NCBI GenBank assembly: GCA_946122785.1
Contig: CAMGYJ010000010.1
Location: 34,327,608 to 34,391,607, forward strand
Length of the DNA stretch: 64,000 nucleotides
DNA from: Linum tenue
Taxonomy: Eukaryota > Streptophyta > Magnoliopsida > Malpighiales > Linaceae
Direction of reading: 5' to 3'
Part shown: positions 1-11,932 of the stretch, one piece after another
How the letters are laid out: every line of letters begins with the position of its first letter
How positions within the stretch are numbered: the first letter of the stretch is position 1
The notes under the pieces: model-generated
Seen by the model: only the letters and a program-made list of their open reading frames with translations
Databases searched by the model: none
Told to the model about the DNA's origin: nothing
Translations under genes and position numbers: made by a program

Positions 1-309
1 TCGGATTAACAAAATAATATAACATTAAATAAAAACAATTATCATGTTAATGAATTAAACATAACCATATGTTGTAACTATCATAAACTATCATTATATA
101 TAAGCAATAATAATACGACAAACCATCCATGATTATCATCATCATTCGAGTTAATACATTATTCATCATCTCTGCACCTAATATAGTTAACTTACAACAA
201 ACCCTTAACATAAATATTAAATACATACAAATACCACTCATTAAGAAGTTAAAACTCTCCTACAAAACACTTAAACTATACATAGTTTTCCCCCCCGCAA
301 AGTCAGTTG
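1..309. other. AT-rich intergenic sequence, no gene seen
   Basis: This AT-rich stretch has only short random reading frames. No domain, RNA gene or delimited repeat could be supported. Confidence 0.5.
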
Positions 310-610
310 TTATAAATTCAGTCAAACAGAGAAAATAAAAAGAGCGCGGGAGTCGACCAATAGTCGAACTCCCGATGAGAGGGCCTTTTATGCCACATGA
401 TGGGCAACCCTATTGAGTCGGCGGAGAACAAAACAGTAAGAAACCCAACTAAAGAGAAAAGCCAAGCTCTGAGCATCCTGCAAGATAGTTTCATCCCGAT
501 CATGAGCCAAGTCACCTGTCTGAGGAAGTCTCTCCGATATCGAGAGCTCTTCTGCATGCCCCTACAAAAAAAAAAAAAACACACACACACACACACACAC
601 AAGCGTCCCC
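310..610 (-). pseudogene. LINE 3' fragment (RNase H C-terminal remnant)
   Basis: Read on the minus strand, one frame contains the motif RRLNRVAHHVA followed by a stop. This resembles the end of the plant LINE-type RNase H domain (RVT_3), which typically has an N-x-V/A-A-H motif. The frame is broken on both sides, and only about 300 bp can be related to a LINE. It is probably a 5'-truncated, inactive insertion. The assignment rests on this short motif and the downstream layout, so confidence is moderate. Confidence 0.45.
566..601. repeat. Microsatellite: A14 followed by (CA)n
   Basis: A run of 14 A is followed directly by about ten CA dinucleotides. It is a simple-sequence repeat of the kind often seeded by a retrotransposon poly(A) tract. 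Confidence 0.95.
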
Positions 611-693
611 ACTGTAGGACAACTAAGCTCCACCAAATTGACTTAAACAAGCCATTAAGGCTTAGTCGGATACTCCGAATCCAAAACTATGTC

Positions 694-1846
694 TAGGGCT
701 GTCATTTCGGTTGCCGGTTAGCGGCTAACCGGCCGGTCTAACCGTTAACCGCCGGTTAGAGTCTAACCGAAAACCGAATATAACTGGCCACGGTCGGTTG
801 TCGGAGGCACTCCGTAGTTAGGCGGTTAGCCGAAAAACCGATACCGGTTAAACCGGCTAACCGACGCTAACCGGCTAACCGAAACGATGCCTAAATAAAA
901 CACCCCATCCCCAAATCCCCAACCCTAGCAGCCCCCATCCCCCAAATCCCCAGCCGCCTCCATCACCTTCTTCTCAGCCCTCCAGTCGTCGTCGACTCCG
1001 CCTCCCTCCAATCCTCCTCCCAGGTTCCCTTGCCGACTGCCACCCCTAACTTCCCCCTTCCCCCTTCTCGCGCAGCGGCGCAAGACCACCCCGTTGCCTC
1101 TCATCTCATCTCCCGACTCCCCTCCACCAGCCACAAAACCACCCTCGTCGAGTGAATCGTTGGAGCAGCAGGAAACGACGGAGTGGACTGTGGAGAGTGA
1201 AATCGAGGTTTTACCGGCGGTGACGACAGAGCAAGTGACGTATGGGCTTCCCCGGACGAGGAAGAACCGGAGATTGGAAGAGGGGAAATCGAGAGTGACG
1301 CTGAGGTCGTTGTAGGAAGTGATGAGATGGGTCGCGGCGGAGGAGGAATTCAGGTCGGGTTTGAGGGTGAGATCCGGGGTGAAGATCTGGGAAACGGAAT
1401 CGGAGGTGTGGGCGAGGGAAGGGTAGCAGAGGGAGACGGCGGAGCCGGAGGATTTGACGAGGTGAGAGTGAATGTACTCCGGGTTGTCGCCATTGTTGAG
1501 GGTGAAGTTCTGGAAGAAGGAGTTGGTGGGGAGAGGGGAAGAGAGGAGGGAAGGGGAGAAGAAGGCGGAAGGGTCTGGAACGAAGGAAGAAGAGAGAGGA
1601 GATAAGGTTTGGTGGGTGTGGTGCAGATTTTATGTATTTTTAATTTTTTTTTTTTTTTTGTAGAAAAGGTATTTTTTTCGGTTGGCCGGCTAACCGAGCC
1701 TAAAACCGAAACTGGTCGGTCGGTTGGCCGGCTAACCGGACCTCTCTCACGGTTGGTGGTCGGTGGCTACAGAGGGTCGTTCGGTTTAACCGATAACCGG
1801 GTTTTCGGTTTTCGGTTAAACCGAAACCGACCGACTACCACCCCTA
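694..1846. mobile_element. hAT-type non-autonomous element carrying host gene sequence
   Basis: The element starts TAGGGCTGTC and ends CACCCCTA. It is flanked by an exact 8-bp direct repeat, ACTATGTC, at 686-693 and 1847-1854. An 8-bp target-site duplication is the hAT superfamily hallmark. The outer 200 bp on each side are dense in GGTTAACCGG-type inverted motifs that could pair with each other. The GC-rich core (about 925-1605) does not resemble the ends and contains a recognisable host coding fragment, listed separately. No transposase is encoded, so movement would need an enzyme supplied from elsewhere. Boundaries are well supported by the perfect duplication. Confidence 0.85.
1135..1605 (-). 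pseudogene. Captured fragment of a GH81 endo-1,3-beta-glucanase gene
   Basis: On the minus strand an open frame reads LSSPLPTNSFFQNF early on, then NGDNPEYIHSHLVKSS, then DLSVTLDFPSSNLRFFLVRG and SPYVT. This order matches the N-terminal beta-sandwich region of plant glycoside hydrolase family 81 glucan endo-1,3-beta-glucosidases. Full-length family members are several hundred residues long; only about 150 residues remain here, without the catalytic acid residues of the C-terminal part. The frame stays open beyond the similarity but becomes low-complexity. The fragment lies entirely inside a hAT-type element with exact target-site duplications, so it is best read as a captured, non-functional piece. 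The family call comes from recalled motifs, not from a search. Confidence 0.75.
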
Positions 1847-1854
1847 ACTATGTC

Positions 1855-2330
1855 AAACTAATTTTTTTTTAAGTATAGTTAAAGAAAAGCAATAATATAA
1901 AACAGACGAAATTGAAGGAACTATCATAATCAATTTTAGGAAAATGAGCGGAAACTTTTGAACTAGCAAAAGGCGGATTTTTCGAATAATTAAAGTCCAT
2001 TAAAAGGATTGGGAAATTTAACAACTGTACCGAGAATCTAATAACTTCCTAGAAACTAAACCATCAAATCTAATCAAATACTAAATTAAGAAACCACGAA
2101 AACCTTCCAACTTCCCTAAACTAAGAAAATAGTAAATGCAAAAAAAAAAGTAAATCCTATTACCAAAAAAACTAAGTAATTGCTAAATTAATAAAAAGAA
2201 CAACAGTAACGTAAATCTTTTAACTTCCCTGAACCAATACACTGCCGAGCCGTCGTCGGTGACTCCGAAGTCTAACCAAGCCTGCGACTTGTCGCCGGCG
2301 ACGACCATGGACGAGCTCCTGTTCTGGTCG
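1855..2330. other. AT-rich intergenic sequence
   Basis: No coding, RNA or delimited repeat feature was recognised here. Confidence 0.5.
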
Positions 2331-2600
2331 CCGACGAGATGTCACGCTTGGACACGAAATCTTCCGTCATAGACATGTATTTACGATGGCCCCAACGTCA
2401 CGGCCGGTCAGAAACTCCAATCGGGGAGAGAAATAAGTGTAGAAATGCATCTCGTCTCCACCATCAATGGAATCGGTTCCGTCCACAAGAACGTCTTGTC
2501 CGGCAGACCACTCGTCTCCCTCTTCACCCTTCACGGAACCACCACCAAACTCTCCTGTGGCATCGCCGCCACCGTCAGTTAACCGCCACTCGTCTCCACC
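2331..2600 (+). pseudogene. Unidentified coding-like fragment
   Basis: A GC-richer island in AT-rich surroundings reads, in one plus-strand frame, YDGPNVTAGQKLQSG, then MHLVSTINGIGSVHKN, then PLVSLFTLHGTT and LSCGIAATVS before a stop. An in-frame stop also lies upstream. Composition and residue pattern look like a piece of a real plant protein, but I do not recognise the family. Nothing upstream or downstream continues it. It may be a relic of a deleted gene or a captured exon. Confidence 0.35.
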
Positions 2601-3400
2601 ATAAACTATACATAGTTTGAGGTGACAGTAATGGTATTGTACGTAATCCTAAAGTCTAGTAGTTGTCCAAAATGTTTTGGTTTAGTAAATAGATAGACCC
2701 ATTTAATTTTTGACCCATAATGTTTTGGTTTGTTGTGAATGTGAAAATACAGTAGGGAATCACGAAAGTTTGGTTTGGTTGGTTGCATAGAAGATAAATA
2801 ATTTTGTATACTAGGTGTATCATTAATTGGTTAATTGATTTCATTGGTTAGCAGTATTGTAACCAAACCAAACCACCTAAACCAAATAAGCTAAATTGTT
2901 TAACAAAACCAAACCAATTATCCAAATTAACCAAACCAAATTAACCGAATGCTACCGATTAATATGATTACCACGATAACCAATTCGTTTCAACACCCCT
3001 AATCACGAGCATTACTAACCGAACAAATAACTTATTGAAAGTAGCTTCAATGGTTTTAGCTAATTATCACCCCGTGTTGCTACAATAACTGATAAAAATA
3101 GACCAAACATATTTTTAGGATTTGTTTTTATCTTAAAAAGTAGAAAACCAAGCTTGGAAATGAGATGAAGAGTGAGATGGATTATTTTGTCACGGTGTCT
3201 GTGGTGTCCTTGTTTGTCATAGGCACTAGAAACGGGAAATTCCCGCTCCCGCCATCACCCAACGGGATAATCCCCGGAAATAATCCACAACTTCCAGGGG
3301 CAATCTGGGAAAAGCACTCACACACTCCCTTCAAATAAAATAATGCAAAATATAAATAAACAAAAATAAACACGAACGAAAACATTATTAAATAATTAAA
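2601..3400. other. AT-rich intergenic sequence with hAT-like end
   Basis: From about 2840 to 3000 the sequence is rich in AACCAAACC motifs and ends CAACACCCCTAATCACGAG, which resembles a hAT MITE terminus. A convincing opposite end was not found, so no element is delimited. The rest shows nothing recognisable. Confidence 0.35.
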
Positions 3401-3410
3401 AAATGTCCAG

Positions 3411-3541
3411 CAATATTTATACCAGTAACCAACTAGACCTAGTGAAGAAACAGCAGCAGTTCCCATTATTCTTTTGGCACTGCCCACACTCCCTCACTGG
3501 TAGTTCATCACACACAACACAATCCTCTCTCTCTCTCTCCC
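3411..3541 (+). promoter_or_regulatory. Core promoter and pyrimidine-rich leader of the DUF1645 gene
   Basis: A TATA-like AATATTTATA lies at 3412-3421. A CT dinucleotide tract (TCTCTCTCTC) at about 3525-3541 sits just before the ATG at 3551. CT-rich tracts near the start are common in plant promoters and leaders. Transcription start is inferred, not seen. Confidence 0.45.
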
Positions 3542-3550
3542 AACACACAA

Positions 3551-4756
3551 ATGGAGGCCAGCGCCATCAATGGCCGACCCGCATCGCCGGAACCCGACCC
3601 GGACTCCGAACTCTTCTACCCTGAAGACTTCGACAGCACCTGCTCCACCCCCTTCGTCAGCGCTCCCTCCAGCCCCGGCCGCAATGGCGGAGGCGGCTTC
3701 TTCTACAGCTGTCCCGCGAGCCCAATGCACTTTGCCATCACTTCCGCGGCAGCTCACCGCCGCTCCTCGTACGACGACGACGACGATTTCGACGGCGGCG
3801 GTGGCAGGAGCGTGGCGCAGATGGGGTGCGAGTTCGAATTCTCGGCGAGATTCGGATCTGTTGGGCCCGGTCACACCGGATCCATGAGCTCGGCCGACGA
3901 GCTGTTCTTGAACGGCCAGATCCGGCCCATGAAGCTCTCCACTCACCTCGAGAAGCCCCAAGTCCTCGCGCCGTTACTGGATCTCGACGAGGAGGGTGAA
4001 GAAGAAGGAGAAGAGGCAGAGCTCGGCGGTAATAAGAAAGGATTTCACGGCGAGAGCAGAGGGCGAGATCTGAGACTCCGGAACAAATCTCTCCGGCGGA
4101 GAACCAGATCTATGTCGCCGCTCCGATCCTCGTCGTTCGAGTTCGCCGACGACGACGGCGGCGGAGAGGGTGAAACGAGAAAGAAGAAAACAGGGGAAGG
4201 GGAGGAGGAAGGAGAAGAGGCCGCCGCCGCCATGGATTCCGCAGTAGACGAGCCGAACTCGATGTCGGCGTCTTCTTCTTCGACATCGAGATCTTCATCA
4301 GCTGGTAGGAATTCGAAGAGATGGGTTTTCCTCAAGGAGTTTCTCTACAGGAGTAAGAGTGAAGGAAGGAGCAATACCAAGTTCTGGTCCAACATTTCCT
4401 TCTCACCATCGAAGGAAAAAAAGGGGAATAGCAGAAGCAACTCTTCTTCTTCTTCTTACCGTGGCAGAGAGAAAGGAATTAGTAATGAAGGTTCTTCAGA
4501 GAAAGTTGGGGGAAGTAATAATAACAATGGCGGAAGTGGGAAGAAGCCAGTGAATGGATTGGGGAAGAAGAGAGTGCCAGCAGCTTCACCGCACGAGCTG
4601 CATTACAAAGCGAGCAGAGCTCAAGCTGAGGAGATGAGGAAGAGGACATTCTTGCCGTACAGGCAAGGCTTGCTTGGTTGCCTAGGGTTCAGCTCAAAAG
4701 GGTATGGAGCCATGAATGGATTCGCCAGAGCTCTGAATCCAGTCTCTTCCAGGTAA
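3551..4756 (+). CDS. DUF1645 family protein
   Basis: A single-exon gene encodes 401 residues. Near the N-terminus is the DUF1645 signature STPFVSAPSSPGR followed by GFFYSCPASPMHF. A second block, WVFLKEFLYRSKSEGR, lies near residue 260, and the C-terminus ends with LPYRQGLLGCLGFSSKGYGA. Between these blocks the protein is low-complexity, acidic (EEGEEEGEE) and serine-rich, so it is probably largely disordered. The family is plant-specific and has no defined biochemical activity; some members have been linked to stress and grain-size phenotypes, so I assign no mechanism. The ATG at 3551 is the first in frame and follows a CT-rich leader. The gene appears intact. Confidence 0.9.
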   Translation: MEASAINGRPASPEPDPDSELFYPEDFDSTCSTPFVSAPSSPGRNGGGGFFYSCPASPMHFAITSAAAHRRSSYDDDDDFDGGGGRSVAQMGCEFEFSARFGSVGPGHTGSMSSADELFLNGQIRPMKLSTHLEKPQVLAPLLDLDEEGEEEGEEAELGGNKKGFHGESRGRDLRLRNKSLRRRTRSMSPLRSSSFEFADDDGGGEGETRKKKTGEGEEEGEEAAAAMDSAVDEPNSMSASSSSTSRSSSAGRNSKRWVFLKEFLYRSKSEGRSNTKFWSNISFSPSKEKKGNSRSNSSSSSYRGREKGISNEGSSEKVGGSNNNNGGSGKKPVNGLGKKRVPAASPHELHYKASRAQAEEMRKRTFLPYRQGLLGCLGFSSKGYGAMNGFARALNPVSSR

Positions 4757-4775
4757 AAGAAAAATCATGATAATG

Positions 4776-5495
4776 ATGAAGAAGAAGATGATGGGTTTGA
4801 TTCATTTTCACGAGTCAAGGATTCAGATTACTATTATTATTATTGACTAATATTTGTATAGATTTTGGTTTAGAAGAAGATATTGCTGTTGTTTATGTAT
4901 GTAAGGTGATGAGATTGGCTAGATCTCTTATCTCTTGTTTCTTTCTTTTTGGATCAGTTCTCTCATGTAATATTCTGTGCTTTCTCTCATATGGGTTGGT
5001 ATTAAGCCATGAGAAAGAAGGATTATTAGTAGATCTTTTTCTTTTGCTGCTAAAACCCACTACCAGTCCGGTTCTTTTGGTACACCATTGATGATTGCTT
5101 AAGCCATCTCTGATTCAACTTTCTTCGAAGGTAATCTGAAAACGATGTGAAGAAGAAGATGATGATGGGTCGATTCATTCATGAGTCAAGAACAGAAACA
5201 ACTTTTTGATTATATTCGTATAGATTTTCTTTAGATTCTGATCTCGTTGTTGTCCTTCTTTTACCACCTTTAGAAGATATTTGTTTTATGCAAGTCGATC
5301 ATGAGGCTAGCCATACCTCTTTCTCTCAGACCAACTCAGTATAGGATCAAGATTGAAAATACAGAACAAAATCAGAATCAGATCGTTTGTTGTCTGCGGT
5401 TTCTCCCATATGGGTTTGGTTTGGAAGCCATGGGAGAGCAATATTAGTGGATAATTCCTTTCTTCATGCTAAACCCACCTACTAAATCTCAGCTT
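4776..5495 (+). repeat. Tandem duplication of the DUF1645 gene 3' flank
   Basis: About 310 bp just after the stop codon (about 4776-5085) recurs in diverged form at about 5140-5495. Shared landmarks in the same order include GAAGAAGAAGATGATG, a TTCA...GAGTCAAG block, GTATAGATTTT, a CTCATATGGGTT/CCCATATGGGTT block, AGCCATGAGAAAG/AGCCATGGGAGAG and the end CTAAAACCCACTACC/CTAAACCCACCTACT. The first copy is presumably the 3' UTR. No second coding region is attached to the second copy. Confidence 0.7.
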
Positions 5496-7902
5496 CTGGG
5501 GATGATTAGTGAATGATTATGCAAATGGGTTGTTGTGAGGTCTAGAGAGATGTCAACAGCTGGTGTGTGTGGATGTTGAACTGTATTATTGGAAAGGGGA
5601 AAAGGATAACAACAACAACAATAAGTACCACATGGCTGGAGGAGACAGAATCCTGATATGTTAGGTGGAAGTGAGCCCCTCATCTCCATGGCTCCATTCT
5701 CCCACTGCATTCACTACCCTGCTGGAAATTTCAGCAAAGGGACTTGCGTTTTGGGTTTTTGGCTGCTTGTTTCTTTGCTGGACCAACCTTGGAGGACTCC
5801 ATGTCTTTCTATCATGAATTTATCTAGTGATACTGAGGAATGTGAATGATTACTTTTAGGGTGAAAGGGAAGGGAAATATGTAAACCCTTAACCTTACTA
5901 TAGGGGTGTAGTAGTCTAACTAGTATATCACATGAGCTTCTCATCTTATTTTGGATTGTTAAGAACAAGTTTGAGGGGTTTTTGATTATGTTATTCTACA
6001 ACTTTCGTACCACAATTTATAGTACTGCGTTTATGAATAGTTTACTCTTGAGATTCCCCTAATATAGTTAAGATCTTCAACTTTCTCTACAACTTCGAAG
6101 TTTCAATGTAGAGAAGAACTTCAAAATCATACAACTTCACCATAATTAAATAAAAGATAGATTAGAATAATTGGGTTGATGTGACCTACTTTGCTTTCTT
6201 GACCACAAAAGAGATCCTAATCCATAGCCCCATCTATTAATTTCTATTAACCAAAGGGTGTGGCTAATTGAGTTGAGTCCCACCAATGCCAATGAGAATT
6301 GTTTGATCCGCCAAAAGAGGGGAGTTTTTTAAAGTCATAATAAACATCCTAATGTGGACATTGGTGGGTTATGTTTTGTCTCCTAGATATTGATTGACAT
6401 AAAGGAGTGAGATCATGAAATTGTAATTGGACATTTGACATTGACACAAGAGACGGGAAGGGGGGAAAAGTAGAGATATAGAGCAAGACAAGAATGTTTG
6501 TGGGTTTTAATGTTCAAAAACATTATAGTAGAACTCTCTAGCCTAAGCACCCAAAAAAGAGTAGGGAGAGTGTTTTTTGGATTCTTCTCATTGGGCCTTT
6601 TCTTCCCTCTTGCCCTTTTCCTTGATTTCTTTCCATCATTGCCAGTTGCCACAATCAAAACCACTTTCTTGATTCCATAGTTTTTAACAACTTGATGATC
6701 TTTGCCCTCCACAATGCCTACACAAGGGAAAAGCATTTGGTTGTTTATGGATGGACACTTCCATCTCATTCCTTTTTGTTCCTTATTGGCTCAAAACTCA
6801 AAGTAACTACACTCAACATTAACAAGAATGTACATTGTTCTCCAATAAACACACAATTTCAATAGGTACCTCACAATTATTGGCAGCCATTTAGATGCTA
6901 GATATATCCCTAGAGATTCCGAATCATGTATGGTCGTTTACCACCTCTTAAAATGTAAATCTTCCAGAGATGATTGGTTCAATAATGCTCGTTGACAGTT
7001 CAGAGTCACAATCGCAGATAAATTCATGAGAAAATCATAAAATAAAATAAAAAACTCATTCTAGTCAATTGTGCTACGTGAAATCAAATAACTAGTTAGT
7101 ATAGATCATCCATCATCATATTTTAGTATTGATCTTAACTGTAGAGAAAAGATGTAATACCAAAGATAAAGTATTAGAGAACAATAGAACACTAATGAAA
7201 AATTGAGTCCTTACATAGTTACATTTTCATACGTGACTTTTACTTGCAAGTACAATTGAGAAGGAGAACAATGCACGTTCTTAATACACCTATTTGGACA
7301 CCTCCCAGACCATTCTTGTTTTTTTCTTCTTATATTATTGGACAACTATCATCATGTTAGTAGTTAGAACATGGCAATCACCATTAATAAAGAGTTAGAA
7401 TTTGTTCATGATAAAATGTTGGAATGTTTCTCAATTGTGGGATGGAAATATCAGCCGAGTGAAAGAACATAACATAATGGCCCCCTACTACTGCCCATCT
7501 ACCTCAGAAGGAAAATGAATTGCTGAATTTTAATTGGAATAAAAAAGGACTTGATGAATTATTGGTGGATGGGCATTGACCCATAGGGCATGCACAAGTC
7601 TAAGAATTTAAGTTATCTTGTGGAGTTATTTGATGGAAATCCAAATGAGTGGAAATCCAAATGAGAGTTATTCATTGCCATGGCTCTTCTTGCTCCACAT
7701 GAAAGATCATCCAGATGAGACTCATTCATTCCCATGGCTCTTCTTGCTCCACATAAAAGAGTTGGATTGGAAGGTCCTCTTCTAATAACTCGAATATTTA
7801 GGATGAATCGACGGTATTAATATACCCCATTATTGTGAAGAGTACTATTCGAAGGGTATCAATTTAGACTTCTCCCCATAGCTCAAAGCATCGAGATGTA
7901 AT
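5496..7902. other. Intergenic region, no supported gene
   Basis: This 2.4-kb AT-rich stretch contains only short unconvincing frames. A minus-strand lysine-rich frame of 118 codons at 6413-6769 lacks homology, splice context or domain features. A short direct repeat, about 7690-7720 versus 7715-7745 (CATGGCTCTTCTTGCTCCAC twice), is visible. Nothing else was recognised. Confidence 0.5.
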
Positions 7903-8284
7903 TAGGGGTGTCCATTCGGGTTTACTCGAAACCGACCCGATTATATACATTTTTGGTTTTTCGGGTTCAGGTTTGTTTCGGGTTTCGGGCTTTTCGGTTT
8001 CGGGTTCGGTTTTGCTTATCGGGTTTTTCAGTTTCGGCTAAAAACCTCCAATGAATAGAACTCAGCCCGTATTCTTAGGAGTTCGGATTTTCGGGTTTCA
8101 TTTTTCTTTAACCGAACCCGAACCCGATAAGGAATTTTCGGGTTTCGGGTACGAACTCCTAAGAATACGGGCTGAGTTCTAACCGGAACCCGCAAGTCCT
8201 TATCGGATTCGGTTTTTAGTGATTTTTGGTTTCGAGGTTTTACGGGTTTCAGTTCGGGTAACCGAACCCGACCCGACACCCCTA
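7903..8284. mobile_element. hAT-type MITE with internal perfect inverted repeat
   Basis: This 382-bp element begins TAGGGGTGTCC and ends CACCCCTA. It is flanked by exact 8-bp direct repeats, GATGTAAT, at 7895-7902 and 8285-8292. The ends are full of TTCGGGTT/AACCCGAA motifs. Two perfect 29-bp inverted arms lie inside, at 8057-8085 and 8152-8180, separated by 66 bp. There is no coding capacity. Confidence 0.88.
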
Positions 8285-8292
8285 GATGTAAT

Positions 8293-8863
8293 GTTTGATT
8301 AGAGGGTTGCACTCCCATCATTGTGTGAAAAGGTACAACTTCTTAGGGGGTTCACTTTCTCTTTCATAGAGAACACACAAAAAAGTAAAGAGTAAACAAT
8401 TTTTTTTTTTGGGTGAGAAAGTGGAAAAGAAAGTGGAAAACAATGGTTCAGAGACAAAGAAGCAGAGCTAAATATGACAAATGGAAATTTATTGTATGGC
8501 TAACGGTCAACAGAGCATTTCTTTCTGTCAATTGTTTTCCATCTACATCAGAGCAGTTCACAATACCTTAAGAACAAGGGAGAAGATCAAACAGAGGGAA
8601 AGGTTAAAACCAATCCCATCTGGAGAAAAAGGGAAAGAGTGTTTTCCCCACTTAAACTTTGGCTCCAAGCACAGGTTGGGGGAATCAAAGTCCCTTGGAA
8701 TAGTAGATTTAGATTGCTCCCAAAGGGGTACTGTTGAAGTTGAACAACCAATAATTCAAAGACAAAAAACTCCAAGGGGTTGAGACTTCACCTTCTTGAT
8801 TGAAATTGTCTCCCCACTCACTTCCAAGGACTCAGCTCAGCTAAAACAAATCAGTCCCAGGAA
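8293..8863 (-). other. 3' flank of the disulfide isomerase gene
   Basis: This is the presumed 3' UTR and downstream region of the minus-strand PDIL2-1-like gene. A minus-strand AATAAA (TTTATT on plus) at about 8487 could serve as polyadenylation signal. No independent gene is supported. Confidence 0.4.
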
Positions 8864-11167
<2,304 letters not shown>

Positions 11168-11627
11168 CGCTCTATTTTTTTCTTTCTCGTATCCTCTGTT
11201 TCTTGCCAGCCAAAAAGTCCCCAACTTTACCTGATGGGTTCTGCTTAAATTTCTTCTCCTCCAGCTTGGGAAAATGGCGATATGGTTGGCAGTTACACAC
11301 GGGAACTAGACTACTGCTTGATATTCTGGTTTTTGGCTTGTTCGAAAGATTTTATAAATGTACCCTTTTGAAAGCTAGCTAGTGGTATCAGTTATCACTC
11401 ACTCTCAGTAATGATTTTTGCAGTGAGTAATGATTTTTGCAGTGAGGGATTGATCCGAAGCATATACCGATTTCAAGCAAAATCGTAAAATAGGCTCAGG
11501 AACGTTGCATGAACTGCATGGTGGTGGCCGTTTGGATGAATTTGTCCCAAGCGAAATATTTGGGCATTAAATTGAAGGAGTATTTTGCATAAATGGGAAA
11601 AAATTAGGTACTGAATGAGGAAATATG
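11168..11627. other. Promoter-side flank of the PDIL2-1-like gene
   Basis: This intergenic stretch contains the leader of the minus-strand PDI gene and a short direct repeat (GTAATGATTTTTGCAGTGAG, twice at about 11407-11445). No other gene is seen. Confidence 0.45.
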
Positions 11628-11633
11628 AAAAAA
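11628..11633 (-). terminator. RNA polymerase III terminator of tRNA-Pro
   Basis: A run of six T on the minus strand lies five bases after the tRNA 3' end, as expected for Pol III termination. Confidence 0.8.
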
Positions 11634-11638
11634 TTGAT

Positions 11639-11710
11639 GGGGTGTTGCGAGAATCGAACTCACGACCTCTCGCACCCGAAGCGAGAATCATACCACTAGA
11701 CCAAACACCC
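11639..11710 (-). tRNA. tRNA-Pro (anticodon CGG)
   Basis: The minus strand folds into a 72-nt cloverleaf with no intron. The acceptor stem is GGGTGTT/AACACCC with discriminator C. The D arm contains GGTCTAGTGGTATGA, which includes the A box. The anticodon stem CTCGC/GCGAG closes the loop TTCGGGT, giving anticodon CGG for proline CCG codons. The T loop/B box is GAGTTCGATTC. It matches the common plant tRNA-Pro sequence closely, and a T6 terminator follows. No CCA is encoded, as normal for nuclear genes. Confidence 0.96.
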
Positions 11711-11932
11711 ATGTTGTTGTCTACAATACCAGATGAACATATTTATTGTAACTATTTATTAATTTCTTTTTTCATCAACTGCTGCTTCTACACGACTACA
11801 CGTCTGAATTTGGAGAAGCCAGTGGAAACCAGTCTCTTTCTAGGGTTTAGAAATCTAATTCCCGGTCCCGAAATCGAATTCATTCATCTGGGTTGTTTCC
11901 CGCTCTGAGATTCCAGCTCGCAATTCCCTGCA

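Noticed and set aside
397..696. 99-codon plus-strand frame
   Set aside because: It spans the A14/(CA)n microsatellite (KKKKHTHTHTH) and is antisense to the LINE fragment; no domain.
2840..3000. hAT MITE ending in CAACACCCCTA
   Set aside because: A matching left end and an exact 8-bp duplication could not be found, so it was not delimited.
3494..3961. 155-codon minus-strand frame opposite the DUF1645 gene
   Set aside because: Shadow of the GC-rich coding sequence on the other strand.
6413..6769. 118-codon lysine-rich minus-strand frame
   Set aside because: No recognisable domain, promoter or splice context, and the C-terminal half looks like random AT-rich translation.
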